A program made the translations under genes and the position numbers. DNA of 9,430 bases from Lentisphaeria bacterium (lineage in GTDB: Bacteria; Verrucomicrobiota; Lentisphaeria; Oligosphaerales; PUNB01), in NCBI GenBank assembly GCA_007133055.1, contig SLNM01000055.1, positions 1-9,430 of the forward strand, given 5' to 3'. The notes under the pieces were generated by a model that was not told the origin of the DNA, searched no databases, and saw nothing but the letters and a program-made list of their open reading frames with translations. Of this stretch, positions 1 to 5,906 are shown piece after piece (within the stretch, counting starts at the first letter, position 1; every line of letters starts with the position of its first letter).

Positions 1-2
1 AC

Positions 3-65
3 GATCCACGCCACCAGGACGATGCCAGAATCTTGCGCGAGGTCAAAAAACGCAGGAAAGACTGA
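3..65 (+). CDS. Possible 3' end of an upstream gene (partial)
   Basis: The frame beginning at base 3 is open from the window edge and stops at TGA 63-65. It gives about 20 residues ending in a charged, basic tail (ARILREVKKRRKD). Its third codon positions are richer in G/C than those of the other open forward frame, which favours it as the real one. No family can be recognised from so little. The reverse strand is also open here with a protein-like translation, so even the strand is uncertain. Confidence 0.3.
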   Translation, partial: DPRHQDDARILREVKKRRKD

Positions 66-196
66 CCCCCTTGTCCGTGGAAATCGCCGGTTGAACTCGC
101 CACCAGCCATACTTTTTGCCCGGACAGCGCACAGACGAAGGAACAACCTCCGATCTCCGATCCTTGTAACTTCAAATTATATAGGCACAACCGCTT

Positions 197-3100
197 ATGA
201 CCAAATCCCAGTCCAGCATAAGTCCGGGTTGTCAGCTCGAAGGATTCCTGATTAGTCGAGTTGTACCATTGCCTCAGGTTCGTGGCCGGGCGGTGGAGGC
301 GGTTCACCGGGTCACTGGCGCACGGCTTCTTCACCTGCACACAGACGACGAAGAGAATCTCTTTTCCATTGCCTTTCGCACACCGCCTCCCGACGATACC
401 GGAGTCCCCCACATTTTGGAGCATGCCGTACTCGGCGGCTCCCGGCGATTCCCGGTCAAAGACCCCTTTGTCGAGATGCTGAAAAGAAGCATGGCCACTT
501 TTCTCAATGCCATGACCGACTCGGATGCCACTTACTATCCTGCGGCCAGCAATGTTCGAGAGGACTATTTCAACCTGGTCGGGGTTTACTGCGATGCCGT
601 TCTGCACCCCCGCATCACTCTCCAGACTTTGCGGCAGGAGGGGCATCACTTAGCGTTGACCAAGCCTGAGAATCCGGCATCCAGCTCGTTGCGCATCAAC
701 GGCATCGTCTACAATGAAATGAAAGGGGTTTATTCGAATGTCGACTCATATCATCAGCGCATGGTGGACAAGCATCTTTTTCCGGACTCTCCCTATGGCC
801 GGGACTCCGGCGGGGATCCGGCGGCGATTCCCGACCTGGGCTATCAGCAATTCATTGATTTTTACCGTCGATTCTATCATCCCTCCAATGCGCGTATATT
901 TATCTGCGGCGACATCCCCACCCTCGATCACCTAGCCTATCTCGAACCGCTGCTGCGGGATTGCCCGCCGCTGTCCGTGGAACCGGACAGTTCAATACCC
1001 GCGCAGCCCCCCTGGCAGCGGTCGCGCCGTGTGCGCCAAGCCTATCCTGCGGACCCCGAAGCTGATCCCTCAAAAGACTCGCTGGTCAGCGTCAACTGGC
1101 TGGTTGGCGACTGCTCCGACCCCTTGGTTGATCTGGCCATGCATTTGCTTTCCCGTCTGCTGCTCGGGCATGCTTCGGCACCTTTGCACAAGGCTCTGAT
1201 TGACTCTCATCTAGGCAAGGGGCTGACCCCGTCCGGCTATCACGGCGGGGTTTTTGAGACCACTTTTCAGGTTGGATTGAAGGGGGTTTCGGAAGAATGC
1301 ACCGAATCGGTCGAAGCTTTGATATTGCAGACCCTGCAAACAACGGTTGAAGAGGGGTTTGACGCGGAACGACTGGCTGTGGCCTTTCATCAAATGCAGT
1401 ACAGCCAGCGGGAAATCAACCGTAACTATTCTCTCAAGCTGATGTTTTGGGCCTATAACTATTGGAACTGGGACCTTGATCCGTTGACGGGCTATCAGAC
1501 CAGTGAAACCCTGGATCGGCTGGCCAAGAAAATCAAAAAGGACCCGAAATGGCTGACCGATCTGCTGGCTGCTCGTCTGTTGCACAATCGCCATCGTCTG
1601 ACCATGACTCTGGTGCCGGACTGCGATATGCAACGGCGCAACGATCAGGAACTGGCCGACAAGCTGGCGGCGACCAAGGCTCGGATGAGCGAGGCGGAGA
1701 TCATAAAAATCAAGGAGGACGCGGCCTGTTTTGCGGAGCAGCAAAAACGACCGAATTCGCCGGCCGAACTGGCTACACTGCCGCAATTGCCGGTCTCGGC
1801 CATTCCCGACCAGCCGCGCGAAATCCCCTGTCAAATCTCACAGCCACAACAGGACGTGGTGTTTATTCACAATCATCTTTTCACTAACCAAATTAACTAT
1901 CTCAGAATAGGTTTCGACCTGTCTGACCTGCCTGATGACATGTGGCTTTGGCTCCCTTTGTTTTGCATGCTCTTCTCGCAACTGGGGACAGCGAGAGCGA
2001 ACTATGAAGTGATGGCTCGGCGCATCGCCGGCGCCGCCGCCACTTTGCAGGCGGACATTTTTACCGCCACCTCGGCATCCGACTCAGAGCAGCTAAACAC
2101 TCAGTTCACTGTTGATCTGGTCGCCCTGGATCAGACTTTGCCGCAAGCTTTGGCGCTGGCCGAAGAGCTGCTTCTGTCCCTTGATTTTTCCGACCGGCAA
2201 CGTTTGCGGGACGTCATCGAGCAGGCGCGTGAACAGTGGATCGGCGCGGTTGTTCCCAACGGCCATCGGCTGGCCGCTCTGCACGCCGCCCGCTCAATCT
2301 CTCCGCTTGCGGCTCTGGCCGAGCAGACCAGTGGCATGCCTCAGGGACGTTTGCTTAATCGTTTGAGCCTTGAATTCGACCGTTTGGCCGATCAGATGGT
2401 CGAACGTCTGGAGGCCATCCAAAAACACTTGCAGCGACGACGGCCATTGACTGTTTCCTTTAGTGGCGGCTCTGCTCAGGCGGAGCAAGTGGTTGCCTGG
2501 AGCGAGAAATTACATCGGCAAATGACCCCCGGCCAGTTCCGGTCCGGGCAGCGCGGATGCCCGGTGGCGCTTCCGGATGCGGCGGGGTCTTTGGAGGGGT
2601 TGGCTTTCATGGCCGATGTCGCATACTGCGCAGTCTGCCTGCCCGCCCCCGCCTTTGACGATCCCCGGTCGGTGCCGTTGAAATTGCTGGCGCAGATTCT
2701 GAACTACGATTACATGTGGGAGAATGTCCGGGTGCGCGGCGGAGCCTACGGTGCCGGCTGCGTCTACGATCCAGGGCTGACTCTGCTGAGACTGGTCTCC
2801 TCGCAGGACCCTGATATTGTCAGCACCATCAATACTTGCTCCGCGCTGCCTGACTACCTGGAATCATTCCGGCTCGATTCTGAGATTCTGGACCGTGCCC
2901 GCATCGCTTGCGCCAAGTACAACCAGAGACCGCTGCGGCCCGCTTCGGCAACTCAACTGAGCTTTGCACGGTATTTATGCGAACTGACTCCGGAAATCCG
3001 TCGCCGGCGCCGCCGGCAGTTGCTTACGGTTTCTCCCGAGGAAGTACGGCAAACGGGTTTGGATGTACTGCGTGCCGGAATGCAACAGAGCAGGAGTTGT

Positions 3101-3205
3101 GTTCTCTCCAGTCGCCAGCGCTTGGAGCAGGCAGGGCGGCAGCTTTCCGAACACATACAAATAGAGAGCCTGCTCCCGGCGGCGGACAATCCCGTCCTGA
3201 AATAG
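197..3205 (+). CDS. M16C metallopeptidase, presequence protease (PreP)-like, insulinase family
   Basis: This 1002-residue protein matches the full length of the M16C family, zinc peptidases that close around and degrade short unfolded peptides. The inverted zinc motif HILEH is at residues 72-76 (zinc ligands His72 and His76, catalytic Glu75). The third ligand is probably Glu174 in YNEMKG, 98 residues after His76, as usual in the family. Flanking segments (FRTPPPDDTG before, FPVKDPFVEML after) are typical of PreP. A charged helical hairpin around residues 480-540 fits the M16C-associated linker between the two halves. The catalytically inactive C-terminal half carries RGGAYGAG near residue 850, corresponding to the substrate-binding Arg/Tyr region. 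No signal peptide or membrane segment is visible, so a cytosolic role in peptide turnover is likely. The ATG at 197 gives a family-like N-terminus, but the ribosome binding site before it is weak. A run of six arginines lies near residue 937. It is separated from the downstream operon by 171 bases. Confidence 0.93.
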   Translation: MTKSQSSISPGCQLEGFLISRVVPLPQVRGRAVEAVHRVTGARLLHLHTDDEENLFSIAFRTPPPDDTGVPHILEHAVLGGSRRFPVKDPFVEMLKRSMATFLNAMTDSDATYYPAASNVREDYFNLVGVYCDAVLHPRITLQTLRQEGHHLALTKPENPASSSLRINGIVYNEMKGVYSNVDSYHQRMVDKHLFPDSPYGRDSGGDPAAIPDLGYQQFIDFYRRFYHPSNARIFICGDIPTLDHLAYLEPLLRDCPPLSVEPDSSIPAQPPWQRSRRVRQAYPADPEADPSKDSLVSVNWLVGDCSDPLVDLAMHLLSRLLLGHASAPLHKALIDSHLGKGLTPSGYHGGVFETTFQVGLKGVSEECTESVEALILQTLQTTVEEGFDAERLAVAFHQMQYSQREINRNYSLKLMFWAYNYWNWDLDPLTGYQTSETLDRLAKKIKKDPKWLTDLLAARLLHNRHRLTMTLVPDCDMQRRNDQELADKLAATKARMSEAEIIKIKEDAACFAEQQKRPNSPAELATLPQLPVSAIPDQPREIPCQISQPQQDVVFIHNHLFTNQINYLRIGFDLSDLPDDMWLWLPLFCMLFSQLGTARANYEVMARRIAGAAATLQADIFTATSASDSEQLNTQFTVDLVALDQTLPQALALAEELLLSLDFSDRQRLRDVIEQAREQWIGAVVPNGHRLAALHAARSISPLAALAEQTSGMPQGRLLNRLSLEFDRLADQMVERLEAIQKHLQRRRPLTVSFSGGSAQAEQVVAWSEKLHRQMTPGQFRSGQRGCPVALPDAAGSLEGLAFMADVAYCAVCLPAPAFDDPRSVPLKLLAQILNYDYMWENVRVRGGAYGAGCVYDPGLTLLRLVSSQDPDIVSTINTCSALPDYLESFRLDSEILDRARIACAKYNQRPLRPASATQLSFARYLCELTPEIRRRRRRQLLTVSPEEVRQTGLDVLRAGMQQSRSCVLSSRQRLEQAGRQLSEHIQIESLLPAADNPVLK

Positions 3206-3275
3206 CCGGACGATGTTTTCTTGGCTATTTTCACGAAATGTTGCCTGCCTGTCTGCCATGCCGTCCTGCCACTGC

Positions 3276-3303
3276 TTGCAATAGACGATTGGTTTCCTAT
3301 ATT
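3276..3303 (+). promoter_or_regulatory. Candidate sigma-70-type promoter for the ACP operon
   Basis: TTGCAA (3276-3281, 4 of 6 consensus bases) and TATATT (3298-3303, 5 of 6) are separated by 16 bases. They sit about 75 bases before the carrier protein start, in the only sizeable gap ahead of the operon. The position makes sense, but this is a consensus match by eye with no transcript evidence. Confidence 0.4.
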
Positions 3304-3345
3304 CAAACTCTTGTTGCGTTTTTTGCGGTTCAAAGGATGATTCAC

Positions 3346-3360
3346 ACGGGCACAGCCCGT
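3346..3360 (+). promoter_or_regulatory. Small hairpin in the presumed leader of the ACP operon
   Basis: ACGGGC (3346-3351) and GCCCGT (3355-3360) form a perfect 6-pair stem with a 3-base loop. The 3' arm could instead pair CCCG (3356-3359) with CGGG (3364-3367), which overlaps the ribosome binding site GGGAG (3365-3369). No T-run follows, so it is not a terminator. A translational role is speculative. Confidence 0.25.
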
Positions 3361-3364
3361 TGAC

Positions 3365-3369
3365 GGGAG
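3365..3369 (+). promoter_or_regulatory. Ribosome binding site of the acyl carrier protein gene
   Basis: GGGAG ends 7 bases before the ATG at 3377. It supports that start and may be partly masked by the alternative leader pairing nearby. Confidence 0.6.
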
Positions 3370-3376
3370 CGGTATA

Positions 3377-3634
3377 ATGGCGGATCAGACGATTAGGAGC
3401 CGGGTAGACAAGGTGTTTGAACTCGATTTCGAGCTGGCGCCCGATAAGCTGCACCCGCAGGCGCATATCTTTTCAGACCTTGGGCTTGACAGCCTGGACG
3501 TGGTTGATTTGATCGTGGCCTTGCAGCGGGAGTTCAATGTTCAGGTGAGGGATGATATGCGGGTGCGACAGATTCGCACCCTGGAAGATTTGTACGTCTA
3601 TATAGAAACATTGAAAAAGGAGCAGCAAATTTGA
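3377..3634 (+). CDS. Acyl carrier protein
   Basis: This 85-residue acidic helical protein has the carrier signature DLGLDSLD, with Ser39 as the expected attachment site for 4'-phosphopantetheine. The surrounding sequence (SLDVVDLIVALQREF) is the helix that partner enzymes recognise. Length and motif fit a type II, stand-alone carrier. It is first in a tight operon with an acyltransferase, an AMP-forming ligase and a radical SAM/hotdog enzyme, so it is probably a dedicated carrier for that pathway rather than the housekeeping AcpP, which normally sits among fab genes. No phosphopantetheinyl transferase is in the window, so one must be supplied from elsewhere. Its TGA overlaps the next start codon by one base (TGATG at 3632-3636), suggesting translational coupling. 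Confidence 0.92.
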   Translation: MADQTIRSRVDKVFELDFELAPDKLHPQAHIFSDLGLDSLDVVDLIVALQREFNVQVRDDMRVRQIRTLEDLYVYIETLKKEQQI

Positions 3635-4404
3635 TGCGGAGCTGTTTGATGCTCTTTCAGAACCTGCTTTTCTGGCCCTTGTTTCTACTCGCCACGACTC
3701 TCTTCATCTTAGTGGCCGTTCCGTTTCTGGCAGTTGCTTCATGCTTTGAGTCGCGGCGCCGGATAATGTACCGGTTGCGGCGGATTATCCGTTGGTACGG
3801 ACGAACGGTCATTGCCTGTGGCTGGCCCTTTGTCCGAGTCGAATACCGGGACTGGGCGCCCGAGGACAATTTGCAGTCCATAGTCTTTGTTTGCAATCAT
3901 CGTTCGGCAATGGACGCCTTTTTTTTCTCCTACTCCCCGGTGGAAGGGGTGCATATAGCCAAGTCCTGGGCTTTGCGTCTGCCCGTGTACGGGGTTCTGG
4001 CCAGGCTGGCGGGCTATCTCAGCATTCACGACCTGAGCCTTTCGGAATTCTATCGGCGGGCCGGACAATTGCTCGACGAGGGGGTTTGCCTGGGCACTTT
4101 CCCCGAAGGCACCCGTTCCAGGGGAAGGTCTATGGGGCCGTTTAACAGTGCGGTCTTTCGTCTGATTCAGCAGAAAAAGGCAACGGTGATTCCCATGACT
4201 ATTTCCGGTAGCGAGAAAGTCATGCCCAAGGGAGCCTGGTTCCTGCGTCCCGGCAGAGTGCGCCTGGACAAATTGCCGGCTCTGCCATGGCCGGCTTATT
4301 GCGATCTTACGGTGTTCAAGCTTAAAAACACCGTGCGGGAGACGATCGACCGTCATTTGCGGAGCATTGAAGAAGGCTCCCCTGAGTCTTCCCTTGGTTC
4401 GTAG
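3634..4404 (+). CDS. PlsC-type lysophospholipid/1-acylglycerol-3-phosphate acyltransferase family protein
   Basis: About 256 residues. A hydrophobic N-terminal segment (roughly residues 8-36) anchors it in the inner membrane. The acyltransferase motif HX4D is present as NHRSAMD (His and Asp at about 89 and 94), followed by the acceptor-binding motif FPEGTRSRG (about 156-164) and the VIPMTISGS block (about 185-193). The family transfers acyl groups from acyl-ACP or acyl-CoA to lysophosphatidate or related alcohols. Beside a dedicated carrier protein, the acceptor could be a specialised lipid rather than bulk phospholipid (inference). I chose the ATG at 3634 because it overlaps the preceding stop. 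A TTG three bases earlier (3631) is in frame and stands 8 bases after AAGGAG (3617-3622), so it cannot be excluded. A run of eight T bases (3919-3926) lies just after the catalytic motif. Confidence 0.9.
   Translation: MRSCLMLFQNLLFWPLFLLATTLFILVAVPFLAVASCFESRRRIMYRLRRIIRWYGRTVIACGWPFVRVEYRDWAPEDNLQSIVFVCNHRSAMDAFFFSYSPVEGVHIAKSWALRLPVYGVLARLAGYLSIHDLSLSEFYRRAGQLLDEGVCLGTFPEGTRSRGRSMGPFNSAVFRLIQQKKATVIPMTISGSEKVMPKGAWFLRPGRVRLDKLPALPWPAYCDLTVFKLKNTVRETIDRHLRSIEEGSPESSLGS
4372..4391 (+). other. Hairpin at the 3' end of the acyltransferase gene
   Basis: GAAGGCTC (4372-4379) can pair with GAGTCTTC (4384-4391) around a CCCT loop: 8 pairs, one of them G-U. It lies inside the last codons of the acyltransferase gene, just before the one gapped junction of the operon. 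There is no convincing T-run after it, so it is at best a weak terminator, an RNA-stability element or a chance match. Confidence 0.25.
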
Positions 4405-4433
4405 GACAACTGACCATTGGTTCACTGTGGTTC

Positions 4434-4461
4434 TTGACCGCGAACAGTATTTTTTTAGATT
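4434..4461 (+). promoter_or_regulatory. Candidate internal promoter ahead of the ligase gene
   Basis: TTGACC (4434-4439, 5 of 6 consensus bases) and TAGATT (4456-4461, 4 of 6) are 16 bases apart, in an AT-rich stretch with a seven-T run that stands out from the GC-rich surroundings. It lies 38 bases before the preferred ligase start. If real, the ligase, radical SAM and LolA-like genes could be expressed separately from the first two genes. Confidence 0.35.
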
Positions 4462-4487
4462 TTCATAAAACATATCAGATTGTGTTT

Positions 4488-4494
4488 AAGGTGG
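4488..4494 (+). promoter_or_regulatory. Ribosome binding site that favours the 4500 start of the ligase
   Basis: AAGGTGG ends 5 bases before the ATG at 4500. The longer in-frame option, TTG at 4434, has no comparable site and would translate the AT-rich segment, giving residues unlike the family N-terminus. Confidence 0.55.
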
Positions 4495-4499
4495 CAGGA

Positions 4500-5906
4500 A
4501 TGATCGGCAGGCCGACCAAGCAGGATAAAGAAAAATTCCGAGCCCGGCTGGACGGCGGTCGGATGGCGCCCGCAAACGGACTTCGCCCGGAGGCAAAGAG
4601 CTTGTTCCAGGCTCATGCCCGACTTGCTTTCGAACCACTGTCTGAAATCCGCCGAGTGCAGCAGGATTTGCTGACACGCCATCTCGAATACACGCTGCGT
4701 CACTCCCCATACTATCGAGGCTGGGTGTCCGAGCTGGGGCTCAACCTCGATAAGCTTTGGTCTGCCGAGGATTTGTCCGTCCTGCCACTGACCGACAAGC
4801 GCGACTTAGCCCGGCACAATCAGGATTTCCAGGCGGTTTCCGATGAAAAGGTGGTTGACATTGTCTTTTCCTCCGGCACCAGTGGAATTCCCACCCGGGT
4901 CGTTTATACGGAGCGTGATTTGCAGCGCCTGGCCTACAACGAGCACCAATCGATGGCCGCAGCCGGGGTGGGAGCCAAAGACACGGTGCTGCTGACCTGC
5001 ACCATGGATCGTTGCTTCATCGCCGGGCTGGCCTATTTTCTGGGGCTGCGCAGCCTTGGTGCGGCGGCAGTTCGAAACGGTCATGGCACGATGGCCGGGC
5101 ACCAGGAAATTATCCGTCGGCTAAGCCCGAGCGTTCTGGTGGGAGTTCCCTCCTTTCTGCTTAAGCTGGGGCGTTATTTGCAGGCGGACGGGGTTGACCC
5201 GTCGGCGGCCGGGGTTCGGACCCTGGTCTGCATTGGCGAACCACTGCGCGACCGGTTCATGCAACCCTTGCCGGTAACCGAGCAATTGCAGCAGCTATGG
5301 GCCGCAACGGTTTGTTCCACCTATGCCTCGTCTGAAATTGTCACCACCTTCTGCGAGTGCGGTCAACAGTGCGGCGGCCATTTGCACCCTGATTTGGCGA
5401 TCTTGGAGATCGTCGATGCGCAGGGATGCCCGTTGCCTGTTGGCGAGGTTGGGGAAGTGGTGGTGACCCCCCTGGCGGTGGAAGCCATGCCGCTACTGCG
5501 TTTTCGCACTGGCGACCTGAGCATGATCTTGGATGAACCTTGTCCGTGCGGTCGTAACACGATCCGGCTCGGACCGATCCTGGCCCGGCGCGATCAGATG
5601 CTGAAAGTGCGTGGAACCACTCTTTATCCGGGCGCCATTGCGGCGGCTCTGGATCAGTTGCCGGAGGTCGAGGAACACTATCTCGAAGTCGCCTCGGGCC
5701 AAACCCTGTCCGACCAGGTGACTGTGCATGTGGCGGTGTCCGGGACGGAAAACGGTGCCGAAAAGAGAATTGTCGAGAAACTCCAAACCTGCCTGCGGGT
5801 CAAACTCGAGGTGGTAGTTGAACCACTGTCGGTAATCCGAGCCCAGGTTTTTTCACGGAATTATCGGAAGCCAATGCGCTTTCTTGATCGAAGGAAGGCT
5901 GAATGA
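4500..5906 (+). CDS. PaaK/CapK-like AMP-forming acyl- or aryl-CoA ligase (phenylacetate-CoA ligase family)
   Basis: 468 residues from the ATG at 4500. This is an adenylate-forming enzyme that activates a carboxylic acid with ATP and passes it to a thiol. Motifs in order: FSSGTSG (123-129, phosphate loop), STYASSE (273-279, the A5 position), Cys285/Cys287/Cys291 and CPCG (348-351), resembling the zinc-binding cysteines of PaaK-type enzymes, RFRTGDL (334-340), the hinge segment ARRDQMLKVRG (361-371), and a lysine in NYRKPMRFLDRR near the C-terminus that fits the catalytic A10 lysine. The family includes phenylacetate-CoA ligase and coenzyme F390 synthetase-like proteins, so the substrate cannot be read from sequence; an aromatic or fatty acid is plausible. 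Beside a carrier protein gene it may load acid directly onto the carrier (inference). Its stop overlaps the next start by four bases (ATGA at 5903-5906). Confidence 0.88.
   Translation: MIGRPTKQDKEKFRARLDGGRMAPANGLRPEAKSLFQAHARLAFEPLSEIRRVQQDLLTRHLEYTLRHSPYYRGWVSELGLNLDKLWSAEDLSVLPLTDKRDLARHNQDFQAVSDEKVVDIVFSSGTSGIPTRVVYTERDLQRLAYNEHQSMAAAGVGAKDTVLLTCTMDRCFIAGLAYFLGLRSLGAAAVRNGHGTMAGHQEIIRRLSPSVLVGVPSFLLKLGRYLQADGVDPSAAGVRTLVCIGEPLRDRFMQPLPVTEQLQQLWAATVCSTYASSEIVTTFCECGQQCGGHLHPDLAILEIVDAQGCPLPVGEVGEVVVTPLAVEAMPLLRFRTGDLSMILDEPCPCGRNTIRLGPILARRDQMLKVRGTTLYPGAIAAALDQLPEVEEHYLEVASGQTLSDQVTVHVAVSGTENGAEKRIVEKLQTCLRVKLEVVVEPLSVIRAQVFSRNYRKPMRFLDRRKAE

Larger units (their letters stand above)
3206..3375. 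other. Intergenic region between the peptidase and ACP genes
   Basis: No gene is visible. It holds the candidate promoter and leader hairpin listed separately. A six-T run (3319-3324) is not preceded by a stem, so no clear terminator for the peptidase gene was seen. Confidence 0.6.

Noticed and set aside
148..161. Tandem copy of CTCCGAT ahead of the peptidase gene
   Set aside because: Two copies of a 7-base unit are too short to support a binding site or repeat family.
22..255. Forward open frame of 77 codons at the start of the window
   Set aside because: It overlaps the M16 gene start, is Arg/Asn-rich, has no ribosome binding site and shows no recognisable family.
971..990. Perfect 7-pair hairpin CTGTCCG/CGGACAG
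   Set aside because: It sits inside the peptidase coding sequence with no T-run and no positional logic, so it is most likely chance in GC-rich DNA.
1211..1834. Reverse-strand open frame of 207 codons inside the peptidase gene
   Set aside because: It is antisense to a well-supported full-length M16C protein, with no family signal of its own.
3373..3378. TATAAT at the start codon of the carrier protein gene
   Set aside because: It overlaps the ATG itself and has no suitable -35 element, so it is coincidental.
3919..3926. Run of eight T bases in the acyltransferase gene
   Set aside because: It encodes ordinary Phe residues after the HX4D motif; no stem precedes it, so it is not a terminator, and there is no sign of a frame change.
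3739..4473. Reverse-strand open frame of 244 codons over the acyltransferase gene
   Set aside because: It is antisense to a protein with intact HX4D and FPEGTR motifs, and its translation resembles no family.
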